From the NCBI RefSeq assembly GCF_002197985.1, contig NZ_NBYK01000004.1, forward strand, positions 1 through 64,000: a DNA stretch of 64,000 nucleotides. The letters run 5' to 3'. Shown here one piece after another: positions 34,386-41,539 of the stretch (position 1 is its first letter; each line of letters starts with the position of its first letter). The position numbers were made by a program, and so were the translations under genes. The notes beneath the pieces were generated by a model. That model did not search any database. It worked only from the letters and a program-made list of their open reading frames with translations, and was not told the DNA's origin. The stretch comes from Halopseudomonas aestusnigri (GTDB taxonomy: Bacteria; Pseudomonadota; Gammaproteobacteria; Pseudomonadales; Pseudomonadaceae).

Positions 34386-35497
34386 GCGTGGGCACTCCCC
34401 TTCTGCTCAACGCCCGCTGGCGTCGAGTCCTGCTGCATACGTTGCTGGAGCCGATGCAAGCAGACATCAGCCTCCTGGACTATTTCGTCGATCAATTGCT
34501 GACAGCTGAGCAGGCGATCAATAGCCGCAGCGACCTGGCCGCTGGGCAGGATTCCTTCGTCAGGGAAGCCTTCGACCATTGAGCGCTGCAGCAGAATCGG
34601 CTGGTTGGCCGCCATGATGACCTGCGAGGTGGCCCCCGGGTCTTCACGCACGGCGCTGAAAAACGTCTTGAGCATGTGGCCCGCGGTCATGCCGGTCTGT
34701 GCCTTCCAGCGATAGGCGCTGCGCAGCGCAATCATCAGTCGGCCGATAGGGCCGGCGGCTTCCAGCTTGCGGATGAACGGGTTGTCGACCATGCGGTGAC
34801 GCATGCCGTCCACTGCCAGCGTGACCCTGATCTGCTGGGTATCGCGGGTAGCCAGGTAGCGCTCCAGAGTCTTCGCCGGAGTGGGCGAATCGCTGCTCAT
34901 CATGAAGCGCGTACCCATGGCAATGGCTTCAGCACCGGCAGCCAGCGCAGAGGCCAGTCCGCGACCGGTGGAGAAACCGCCGGCTGCGATGACCGGAAGC
35001 TGCACCGCATCCAGCACCTGGGGCAGCAAGATACTGGTAGGAACACCGCCGGTGTGACCACCACCCTCACCGCCCTGAATGGTGATGATGTCGGCGCCCA
35101 TTTCGGCCGCCTTGATCGCATGCTTGAGCGCGCCGACAGTCGGAATGCACAGCACGCCCGCGTCCTTGAAACGCTGTACGGTCTGACGGTCAGGACCGCG
35201 GCCGTAGCTCACTGCGCGCAGACGGTACTTGATCGCCAGATCGACGCATTGGGCGGCGTTGTCCTGAAACATGTGAAAGTTCAGGCCGAAGTTGCTGCCG
35301 CCGGTGGCGTCAACGACCTTGCGAATCTCGGCCTCCAGCTGGTCCGCCGCGATGGTCGCTCCAGCGAGAAAGCCAAAGCCGCCGGCGCGCGTGGTGGCGA
35401 TCACCAGATTGGCATCCGACACCCAACCCATGGCAGTCTGGATGATCGGATAGCGGCAGCCCAGCGCTTCGGTCACACGGGTGTTGTACCAGCTCAT
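34382..35497 (-). CDS. ipdC: IpdC-like flavin oxidoreductase (nitronate monooxygenase fold)
   Basis: A 371-residue TIM-barrel flavoprotein with RYPIIQTAMGWVSDANLV, GAGA-like GFLAGAT, the FMN-phosphate loops IQGGEGGGHTG and AAGGFSTGRGLASALAAGAEAIAMGTRF. This is the 2-nitropropane-dioxygenase family. It sits inside the ipdA-ipdB-echA20 block, as IpdC (and ScdK of Comamonas) does, where it is thought to set the ring double bond needed before ring D hydrolysis. It overlaps both neighbours by four bases. Confidence 0.85.
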   Translation of the reverse strand: MSWYNTRVTEALGCRYPIIQTAMGWVSDANLVIATTRAGGFGFLAGATIAADQLEAEIRKVVDATGGSNFGLNFHMFQDNAAQCVDLAIKYRLRAVSYGRGPDRQTVQRFKDAGVLCIPTVGALKHAIKAAEMGADIITIQGGEGGGHTGGVPTSILLPQVLDAVQLPVIAAGGFSTGRGLASALAAGAEAIAMGTRFMMSSDSPTPAKTLERYLATRDTQQIRVTLAVDGMRHRMVDNPFIRKLEAAGPIGRLMIALRSAYRWKAQTGMTAGHMLKTFFSAVREDPGATSQVIMAANQPILLQRSMVEGFPDEGILPSGQVAAAIDRLLSCQQLIDEIVQEADVCLHRLQQRMQQDSTPAGVEQKGSAHA

Positions 35498-36405
35498 ATG
35501 CTGCCACCCTCGCCGGCCTGCGCTTTGTTGGCAGCGGCCATGGCCTTGCCGTCAAAGCCGCCCAGCTTGTCACCCGAGATCTGTTCGTTGTGAACATGGG
35601 CGAAATGGTGCCAGGCGAATACCGCTTCCATGCCGGTACGCTTGCCCTGAAGATCCTCAATGTGATTGACCGCCTGCTTGGTCAGCGCCAGTCCCATGCG
35701 CGGCTGTTTTGCAATCTTGCCGGCCACTTCCATGGTGGTGGCTTCCAGCTGATCACGCGCTACCACCCGGTTGACCATGCCCAGCTCGTAGGCACGGGCG
35801 GCCGGCATGCGCTCACCCAGGAACAGAAACTCCTTGGCAATACGGGGATGCATTTCAAAGGCGTGCGCAAAGTATTCGACTCCCGGAATACCCATTCGCA
35901 CGACCGGATCCTGGAAGAAGGCGTCGTCGCTGGCGATGATCAGATCACACACCCAAGCCAGCATCAGGCCGCCGGCGATACAACCGCCCTGGACCATGGC
36001 GATGGTCGGCTTGGGCATCTCGCGCCAGCGCCGGCACATATTCAAATAGACTTCCTGCTCGCGCACATAGAGGAACTCGCCACCCGGTTTATTGGTGTGG
36101 TCCCACCACAGGTGCTTGTGCTCGAAGCTCTTGGTCACGTCGCGGCCAGGGGTGCCGATGTCATGCCCGGCAGAAAAGTGCTTGCCGGTTGAGCACAGCA
36201 CGATCACCTTGACCGCATCGTCGTTGATCGCCCGGCGGAAGCAATCGTCCAGCGCATAGGTCATCTGCGAGTTCTGCACATTATTGAACTGCGGACGACT
36301 CATGGTGACGACGGCAACGCCATCGTCTACCCGATAGGACACCGGTTCGTCGGTCTCGTAGACCGCCGTATCAGGGCGGTCCACAAATTCGTTGTGCTCA
36401 CTCAT
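35494..36405 (-). CDS. Enoyl-CoA hydratase-like protein, long form (ScdY-like?)
   Basis: 303 residues, about 45 longer than a typical crotonase. It has STGKHFSAGHDIG as the oxyanion loop, then a His/Trp-rich insertion (KSFEHKHLWWDHTNKPGGEF), AGGLMLAWVCDLIIAS and DPVVRMGIPGVEYFAHAF. A C-terminal extension follows (EAVFAWHHFAHVHNEQISGD). The gene lies between ipdB and ipdC with ATGA overlaps. Comamonas carries a second hydratase (ScdY) beside its ipdAB homologues, so a role in ring C/D processing is plausible. I cannot assign the exact reaction. Confidence 0.75.
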   Translation of the reverse strand: MSEHNEFVDRPDTAVYETDEPVSYRVDDGVAVVTMSRPQFNNVQNSQMTYALDDCFRRAINDDAVKVIVLCSTGKHFSAGHDIGTPGRDVTKSFEHKHLWWDHTNKPGGEFLYVREQEVYLNMCRRWREMPKPTIAMVQGGCIAGGLMLAWVCDLIIASDDAFFQDPVVRMGIPGVEYFAHAFEMHPRIAKEFLFLGERMPAARAYELGMVNRVVARDQLEATTMEVAGKIAKQPRMGLALTKQAVNHIEDLQGKRTGMEAVFAWHHFAHVHNEQISGDKLGGFDGKAMAAANKAQAGEGGSI

Positions 36406-37211
36406 GCTCGCAGCTCCTCGGCTGTACGAATGCCGGCCGGATTACCGTTGAGCTGTTTGGAACGCAGATTGTGCGGGTCCAGCCTGGCAATGGCGGCCAG
36501 TTGCTCGGCGGTCGGATGCGGCGTCTCGCCCAGGTTGTCCACTTTCAGCAGCGGGAAGCCGGTGCGTTCCTGGACCAGTTCAAAATCAACGCCCGGGTGC
36601 AGGGATACCACGCGAGGCGCATTATCCGGACCGTTCCAGTCCATTACGCACAGGTCTGTTACCGCCACCCCGATGCTCATCAGGTCGCGGCGCATGCCCG
36701 GCCCCCAGCGCTCGGGCTTGAAGCCGACACCGGAAACCATGTCCACCTCACCGGCAACAAACACCCGGCTGTTGTGGTTGGGCACAAAGAACGAGTTGCG
36801 GTGGTTGATGCTGTTACCCGGCAGACCGCGGACACCCAGCATGGCAACCTTCGGCTTGTGGTAGTCACCGACTACCGACAGGTTGGTCTGCGCCCAGCGG
36901 TCGATCTGGGTCGGGCCGACCATGGCGTGACGGCGGCCGTGCCATACGCAATCGAAGATACGTTCAAAGGGCATGTAACCGGCGTACTTGGGCTGGTAGT
37001 CGCCACGCGGGCCAACCGGCACCGGCTCTTCTACCAGAAAGGCCTCGCTGTCGGTCATCAGCAGTTCCGGGCTATGGCTCACCTTGGCCAGGCTTGCGCC
37101 CAGACGGGGAATAATTCCCAGGCCAGATGCCAGCCACTCACCGTTGTTACGCCAGGCCTCGGAGGCGGCCACAATCATCAGTTCAGCCAGGCTGAATTCG
37201 GGCTTGCTCAT
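36402..37211 (-). CDS. ipdB: IpdB, beta subunit of ring-C-opening COCHEA-CoA hydrolase
   Basis: Start at 37211, preceded by a perfect AAGGAG; the extension to 37523 lies in ipdA. The 269-residue protein has the class I CoA-transferase beta fold (LAELMIVAASEAWRNNGEWLASGLGIIPRLGASLAK; FVPNHNSRVFVAGEVDMVSGVGF; CVMDW). IpdAB looks like a CoA transferase but hydrolyses the ring C carbon-carbon bond of COCHEA-CoA. It lies 10 bp after ipdA and overlaps the following hydratase by four bases. Confidence 0.87.
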   Translation of the reverse strand: MSKPEFSLAELMIVAASEAWRNNGEWLASGLGIIPRLGASLAKVSHSPELLMTDSEAFLVEEPVPVGPRGDYQPKYAGYMPFERIFDCVWHGRRHAMVGPTQIDRWAQTNLSVVGDYHKPKVAMLGVRGLPGNSINHRNSFFVPNHNSRVFVAGEVDMVSGVGFKPERWGPGMRRDLMSIGVAVTDLCVMDWNGPDNAPRVVSLHPGVDFELVQERTGFPLLKVDNLGETPHPTAEQLAAIARLDPHNLRSKQLNGNPAGIRTAEELRA

Positions 37212-37221
37212 GGTCGACTCC

Positions 37222-38085
37222 TTAGAAAATTGGCATTGGCAGCTGACTGATGCGCTCGGCACCGCCGTTACGCTCGAGGTATTCGGCATCGCTGCAATTA
37301 ACATGGGTTTCTGCGTACTGTTGCCAGCCGTCGTCTTGCGCGGCACTGTCGCTGTAGGCTTTGAGGTGCTGCATGTCCCAGCCGTAGGCCGGGCCGCAGG
37401 CGGTCGGATGGGCACCGAGCGGGGCGTGAACCACGCCGGATACCAGCGAGCGCTCAAACGTATTGAAACGCGCGGTCTCGGCATCCAGCTCAAGCTTGTC
37501 TTCCACCTCTTCGGCACTGACATAGCAACGCTCGGCAGCGCGCGCGAAGTGCTGGTCGAAATACACGTCGTTACCGGTAATCAGGGTATTACCCAGGCGG
37601 TCGGCGCGGTTGACGTGAACAAAGGCCACATCCAGGTTCAGCGCCGGCATGGCCAGCAGCACTTCACCGTCGGCGTAAGGCGAGGCAATGGTGCGCAGTT
37701 CGGGGTTATGGGTCAGCACATCGGTCGCCAGACCAGCACGGGCCGGCAGGAACGGCAGACGCATCGCGGCCGCCTTCAGCCCCCACTGGAACAGACCTTC
37801 GTCCAGCTCCATGACGTTCAGCTCGCCAGCCTGACGCGCCTTGCGGAAATAGGGCTCCAGTGGAATGGCATCCATGGTAGCGAAACCGAAGATCAGCTTT
37901 TTCACCTTGCCGGCCGCGCACAGCATGCCGACTTCCGGGCCGCCGTATGCAACAACGGTCAGATCCTTCACGTCCGAGCGCAGAATTTCGCGCACAATCG
38001 CCATCGGCTTGCGACGCGGGCCCCAGCCGCCAAAACCAATTGTCATTCCGTCGCGCAGCTGGCCAACCACGTCGGCGGCCGTCAT
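37222..38085 (-). CDS. ipdA: IpdA, alpha subunit of ring-C-opening COCHEA-CoA hydrolase
   Basis: I place the start at the ATG 38085 (GAAGGTG nine bases upstream); a TTG at 38103 would add six residues but has no space for a ribosome binding site. The 287-residue product has AQLRxGMTIG-type DGMTIGFGGWGPRRKPMAIVREILRS, VVAYGGPEVGMLCAAGKVKK and NVMELDEGLFQWGLKAAAMRLPFLPARAGL. These match IpdA, including the Glu-containing ELDEG segment where the catalytic Glu of the Mycobacterium enzyme lies. It pairs with ipdB downstream and starts 14 bp after hsaC. Confidence 0.87.
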   Translation of the reverse strand: MTAADVVGQLRDGMTIGFGGWGPRRKPMAIVREILRSDVKDLTVVAYGGPEVGMLCAAGKVKKLIFGFATMDAIPLEPYFRKARQAGELNVMELDEGLFQWGLKAAAMRLPFLPARAGLATDVLTHNPELRTIASPYADGEVLLAMPALNLDVAFVHVNRADRLGNTLITGNDVYFDQHFARAAERCYVSAEEVEDKLELDAETARFNTFERSLVSGVVHAPLGAHPTACGPAYGWDMQHLKAYSDSAAQDDGWQQYAETHVNCSDAEYLERNGGAERISQLPMPIF

Positions 38086-38099
38086 CAATTTATTCACCT

Positions 38100-38996
38100 T
38101 CAACCCTCCTGCTGACCGGCACCGAAGTCGTGCCCCCAGATGCTGACCTTGGTAAATTCGAAGGCCGTGTGTTTGTCCCAGTCCACCTGCAAGCCACCCC
38201 AGCCGTACTCCAGATCAAAGCCTGAGGGGGTTTTCATGTAGAACGAGGTCATTTGGTCATTGAGGTGTTGCCCCAGCGTTGCCGACAGCGGAACCTTGTG
38301 CGCAACCCGACGATCGTGCGCACGACCCACCTCGGTCATCGAATCCACTTCCACCATCACGTGTACGCACTTGCTTGGGACGTCGTATTCGGCAATGGCC
38401 AGGCTGTGGTGACGTGCGTTGCCACAATGCATGAAGTGGATACGAATGGCCGGCCCATTGGGATCGGGGCGGAAATTAAAGATATCGGAGATGGCAAAGC
38501 CCAGAACGTCACGATAAAACGCCGCGCAGGCATCAAAATCCGGTGCCGGCAGAACAGTGTGACCCAGCCCCATGTCGCCGGTCAGGAAGCGCGGTACGCC
38601 TTGCGGCGAGACAAAGGGTTCGCAATCGGACAGGTAACCCCAGGTCAACTCGTGACGATTGCCACAGGGATCAAACAGCACAGCAGCTTCGTTGACGCCA
38701 CGCTGATGGCAGAACTCGGCACTCTGCAACTCGAACGCCACCTGCTTGCTGCTGAGCTTCTCAAGCAGCGCGTCAAAGGCTGGCTTGCTGCCCAGCTCCC
38801 AGCCTGATGCCAGATAGCGATCGGGGGCACCCTCGACTACCAGCATGCGAAACGGACGATTATCCATCTTGATGTAAAGGCCACCACCCGGCGCCTCACT
38901 GGTCATCATGCCAAGCACGTTCTCGGCATAATCACGCCATTTATGCAGATCATCGATCTGCGCAACAAAATAGCTCAACGCGCGTATTTCACTCAT
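38100..38996 (-). CDS. hsaC: Extradiol dioxygenase HsaC/TesB (3,4-DHSA meta-cleavage)
   Basis: Start at 38996, with GAGGAG upstream. The 298-residue two-domain type I extradiol dioxygenase has iron ligands H146 (GLGHTV), H212 (CVHVMVEV) and E263 (FDLEYG). It carries the family signature running GLGHTVLPAPDFDACAAFY to DLEYGWGG. Length and context fit HsaC (TesB in Comamonas), which cleaves ring A of the 3,4-catechol of the seco-steroid. It is first in a nine-gene operon running to fadA6. Its product goes to hsaD, which is 17 kb away on the other strand. The hydroxylase hsaA/hsaB is not in the window. Confidence 0.9.
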   Translation of the reverse strand: MSEIRALSYFVAQIDDLHKWRDYAENVLGMMTSEAPGGGLYIKMDNRPFRMLVVEGAPDRYLASGWELGSKPAFDALLEKLSSKQVAFELQSAEFCHQRGVNEAAVLFDPCGNRHELTWGYLSDCEPFVSPQGVPRFLTGDMGLGHTVLPAPDFDACAAFYRDVLGFAISDIFNFRPDPNGPAIRIHFMHCGNARHHSLAIAEYDVPSKCVHVMVEVDSMTEVGRAHDRRVAHKVPLSATLGQHLNDQMTSFYMKTPSGFDLEYGWGGLQVDWDKHTAFEFTKVSIWGHDFGAGQQEG

Positions 38997-39059
38997 GCCG
39001 CCACTCCTCATTTATTGCTTTTCGGGCTTGTGAGGATTGTTGCGCGCGGCACCTGGCCA

Positions 39060-39079
39060 ATCATCGTCCATAGAGACTA
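39060..39079 (-). promoter_or_regulatory. Catabolic promoter element, site E (hsaC-fadA6 operon)
   Basis: Minus-strand TAGTCTCTATGGACGATGAT, the closest copy to consensus, followed after ~17 bases by CAACAATCCTC as in site D. It is bracketed by CTGGCC / GGCCAG. It is 64 bp before the hsaC ATG. Confidence 0.78.
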
Positions 39080-39124
39080 ACGGCCAGCGCCGCGGCTGCG
39101 GGCCTCGCACGAGATAACCGTCGA

Positions 39125-39160
39125 ATAAAAAAAACCGCCTCCAGCATCAACTGGAAGCGG
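39125..39160 (-). terminator. Rho-independent terminator after the DUF35-MaoC gene
   Basis: On the minus strand ACCGCTTCCAG and CTGGAGGCGGT form an 11-bp stem with one internal mismatch, followed by eight U, 45 bases after the stop at 39205. It separates the Ltp unit from the hsaC operon. Confidence 0.87.
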
Positions 39161-39204
39161 TAAAGAGACCGTCTCGGGGACGGTTGGGTCGAACGTCAGC
39201 TCGA

Positions 39205-40143
39205 TTACATGTACAGAATGACCAGATCATTGATCACGGCCGGTCGATCCTGGCCGACCACATGGATATTGAACTCCATGATCATCTGGGTGCCGCGCGG
39301 CAATACCTCAACCGACTTGACCCTGACCCGCGAATGCAGCAGCGAGCCGGCCGGCACCGGGCTGGGAAAGCGCAAACGCTCAGAGCCGTAGTTGACCATA
39401 TTGGTGAAGCCGGTTACCTCGAAGGACAGCGGCACCTGCATGCGCGACATCAGCACCTGCACCAGCGCACCATGGGCGATCGTGCCGCCGAAAGGCCCTT
39501 CCTTGCGGGCCCGTTCCGGGTCGGTATGAATCCAGTAGTCGTCGCCGGACAGCCGGGCAAAATCGTCAATCAGCGCCTGATCAACCAGGATCTGGTTACT
39601 CCAGTCACTGAACTGATCCGATACCAGCGCTTTCAGCGCATCGATATCCTTTACGTCGATCCTGGTACGCGCCGGACCAGCGTCGGCCGCCGGCGCCGGC
39701 GGCGCCTTGGGCACTTCATCACGCTCGACAAGATCAACATCGGCACCGGTGTAACGCAGCAGCACGGTGCCATCCTCACTGACCCGCGCCCGCACTGGCT
39801 TGACCGCCATACCGACCCGGATATCGTCCGGCGCCAGGCCAACCAGCGTGGTATTCATCCGCACGCCTTGTTCCAGCTCGACAACCGCCAAGATCTGCGG
39901 CTCGGCTCCGGCAAACTCCGGCAGCGTAGGAATGCGCGCGACAGTGAAGGTATAGAGAGTGCCGGCACCGCTGACCTCTTTCCAGCTCAGATCATGGCTG
40001 AGGCAGTGACTGCAATGACGGCGCGGATAGAACGTCCATTGCTGGCAGCTGTTGCACTGCTGCAACTGCACCCTGCCTTCCTTCAAACCGTTCCAGAACG
40101 GCGCAGAGATCGGTGTCGCCAGCGGCATTGGTTTGTTCGACAT
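39205..40143 (-). CDS. DUF35 (Zn-ribbon/OB-fold) - MaoC hydratase fusion
   Basis: Start at 40143 (MSNKPMPLATPISAPFWNGL). In the 312-residue protein the zinc ribbon CNSCQQWTFYPRRHCSHC (~30-47) and an OB-fold make up the DUF35 half. An Ala/Pro linker (PKAPPAPAADAG) follows at ~147-158, then a MaoC half with the hydratase signature FARLSGDDYWIHTDPERA (~197-214) and GTIAHG. DUF35 partners bind Ltp-type thiolases/aldolases, and such a gene lies two bases upstream. In actinobacterial ChsH2 the order is MaoC first and DUF35 second; here it is reversed. Likely role: hydrate the side-chain enoyl-CoA and pass it to the Ltp aldolase. Confidence 0.85.
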   Translation of the reverse strand: MSNKPMPLATPISAPFWNGLKEGRVQLQQCNSCQQWTFYPRRHCSHCLSHDLSWKEVSGAGTLYTFTVARIPTLPEFAGAEPQILAVVELEQGVRMNTTLVGLAPDDIRVGMAVKPVRARVSEDGTVLLRYTGADVDLVERDEVPKAPPAPAADAGPARTRIDVKDIDALKALVSDQFSDWSNQILVDQALIDDFARLSGDDYWIHTDPERARKEGPFGGTIAHGALVQVLMSRMQVPLSFEVTGFTNMVNYGSERLRFPSPVPAGSLLHSRVRVKSVEVLPRGTQMIMEFNIHVVGQDRPAVINDLVILYM

Positions 40144-40145
40144 GA

Positions 40146-41357
40146 TTAGGCCCCCTGAAGAATCAATACGCCCTGCTCGCTCATGACACCGCCGGTGCCA
40201 GAGACAAACACCTGATCGCACACCCGCAGCTGGCGATCCCCCGCCTTGCCGGCAATCTGCTGGTAGGCTTCCACCACCTGAGAGAAGCCGCCGGCCGAGC
40301 CAGCCTGACCAAAGCTCAGCTGACCGCCATGGGTATTCATCGGGAAGTTGCCCTTGAAGGTCAGGTCGTTTTCCATGACGAATCTCATACCCTCGCCCTT
40401 GGCGCAGAAACCGGCGTCCTCCAGACTCAGCAATACGGTGATGGTGTAGCAGTCATAGACCTGTGCGGCGTGCATATCCGCCGGGGTCGCACCAGCCATG
40501 GCAAAAGCGGTGCGCGCGGCGGCAGCCAGCGGGGTCTCGGTCATATCCTGGGCGTAGCTGGGAGACTTGTAGCCCAGCCGCTCACCGAAGCCGGTGACAA
40601 AGGCCGGACGGCCCTTGCTGCGCTCGGCAAGCTCGCGCGAGGCAACGATGACCGCAGCGCCACCCGCCACCGGCATGACGATCTCCAGCACATGCAGAGG
40701 ATCTGCCACCATGCGGCTATTCAGGACATCATCAATGCTGAGCGTCTGGCCGCGGAAAATGGCATCGGGGTGAGCCTGAGCGCTGGTGCGCTGATCAACC
40801 GCGATCTTTGCCATCGCACTCTGGTCGTAGCCATATTGGGCGGCGTAGCGCTGGGCGATCATTGCATAGCCGGTGTTCTGGCCCATGTGACCGTAAGGCA
40901 GGTCAAATTCGGCCTCGGGCGCACCGTACTGGGTACTGTGCCCGCCAAAACGCATGGCGCGGGCCATAGCTGAGGGATCGTCATCCGGTCCGAACGGCGC
41001 CATGCGTTGCGGAATGACGCACAGCACGGCCTGGCAAATCCCCAGCTCGATGGCTGCCGCCGCACGCCAGATCATGCCGACGGCGGTGGTTCCGCCCAGA
41101 TCGACCACTTCGGCAAAATTGACGCCGATACCCAGGTATTCGGCCGCCATCGCCGGCACGAAGCTGGACGCTTCGTGAAAGTGCGGCCCGTTAATGCACA
41201 GACCGTCAATATCGCTGGCCTTCAGGCCGGCATCCGCCAATGCCCGCGCGGCCAGATCGGCGACCTGCTCCAAATGAAACATCTGCGGGGCCGTGGAATA
41301 TTTTTCCGGCTTGTACTGCGCGGCGCCAACAATGGCTGCCTGTCCTTTCAGTCCCAT
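40146..41357 (-). CDS. Ltp/SCP-x-type thiolase-like protein (putative steroid side-chain aldolase)
   Basis: Start at 41357 (MGLKGQAAIVGAAQYKPE); a longer N-terminus to 41423 is possible but crosses the promoter element. The 403-residue thiolase-fold protein lacks the N-terminal nucleophilic Cys of true thiolases, reading VVDLGGTTAVGMI at that site. It has AAQVYDCYTITVLLSLEDAGFC and NTHGGQLSFGQAGSAGG. This is the pattern of Ltp2-type retro-aldolases (Sal in Pseudomonas), which remove the last side-chain carbons from C17. The adjacent DUF35-MaoC gene is the expected partner. The aldolase reading is inferred from the missing Cys and from context. Confidence 0.8.
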   Translation of the reverse strand: MGLKGQAAIVGAAQYKPEKYSTAPQMFHLEQVADLAARALADAGLKASDIDGLCINGPHFHEASSFVPAMAAEYLGIGVNFAEVVDLGGTTAVGMIWRAAAAIELGICQAVLCVIPQRMAPFGPDDDPSAMARAMRFGGHSTQYGAPEAEFDLPYGHMGQNTGYAMIAQRYAAQYGYDQSAMAKIAVDQRTSAQAHPDAIFRGQTLSIDDVLNSRMVADPLHVLEIVMPVAGGAAVIVASRELAERSKGRPAFVTGFGERLGYKSPSYAQDMTETPLAAAARTAFAMAGATPADMHAAQVYDCYTITVLLSLEDAGFCAKGEGMRFVMENDLTFKGNFPMNTHGGQLSFGQAGSAGGFSQVVEAYQQIAGKAGDRQLRVCDQVFVSGTGGVMSEQGVLILQGA

Positions 41358-41418
41358 ACCCTGCGAACCTCTTGTAGTTGTAATGACTGTGTCGATTGTC
41401 ATCGGCCCGAAACAGCTC

Positions 41419-41438
41419 TCCATCGTCCGAAAAGCCTA
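41419..41438 (-). promoter_or_regulatory. Catabolic promoter element, site F (Ltp operon)
   Basis: Minus-strand TAGGCTTTTCGGACGATGGA with CAATCG about 20 bases downstream. It lies 61 bp before the Ltp start, in the divergent gap shared with the quinohaemoprotein dehydrogenase gene. Confidence 0.62.
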
Positions 41439-41539
41439 CATGGCCAAAAAAAATCGGCAGCAGATAACCGTTTGGACGAGGCCGGTGATGACCAGAGCGC
41501 GCATGCTGACGCTTCAACAACAAGAACAAGGAGAGACTT

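Noticed and set aside
38086-38103. TTG start for ipdA giving MKVNKLMTAAD
   Set aside because: The AGGAGGG directly abuts the TTG, leaving no spacing; the ATG at 38085 is better placed.
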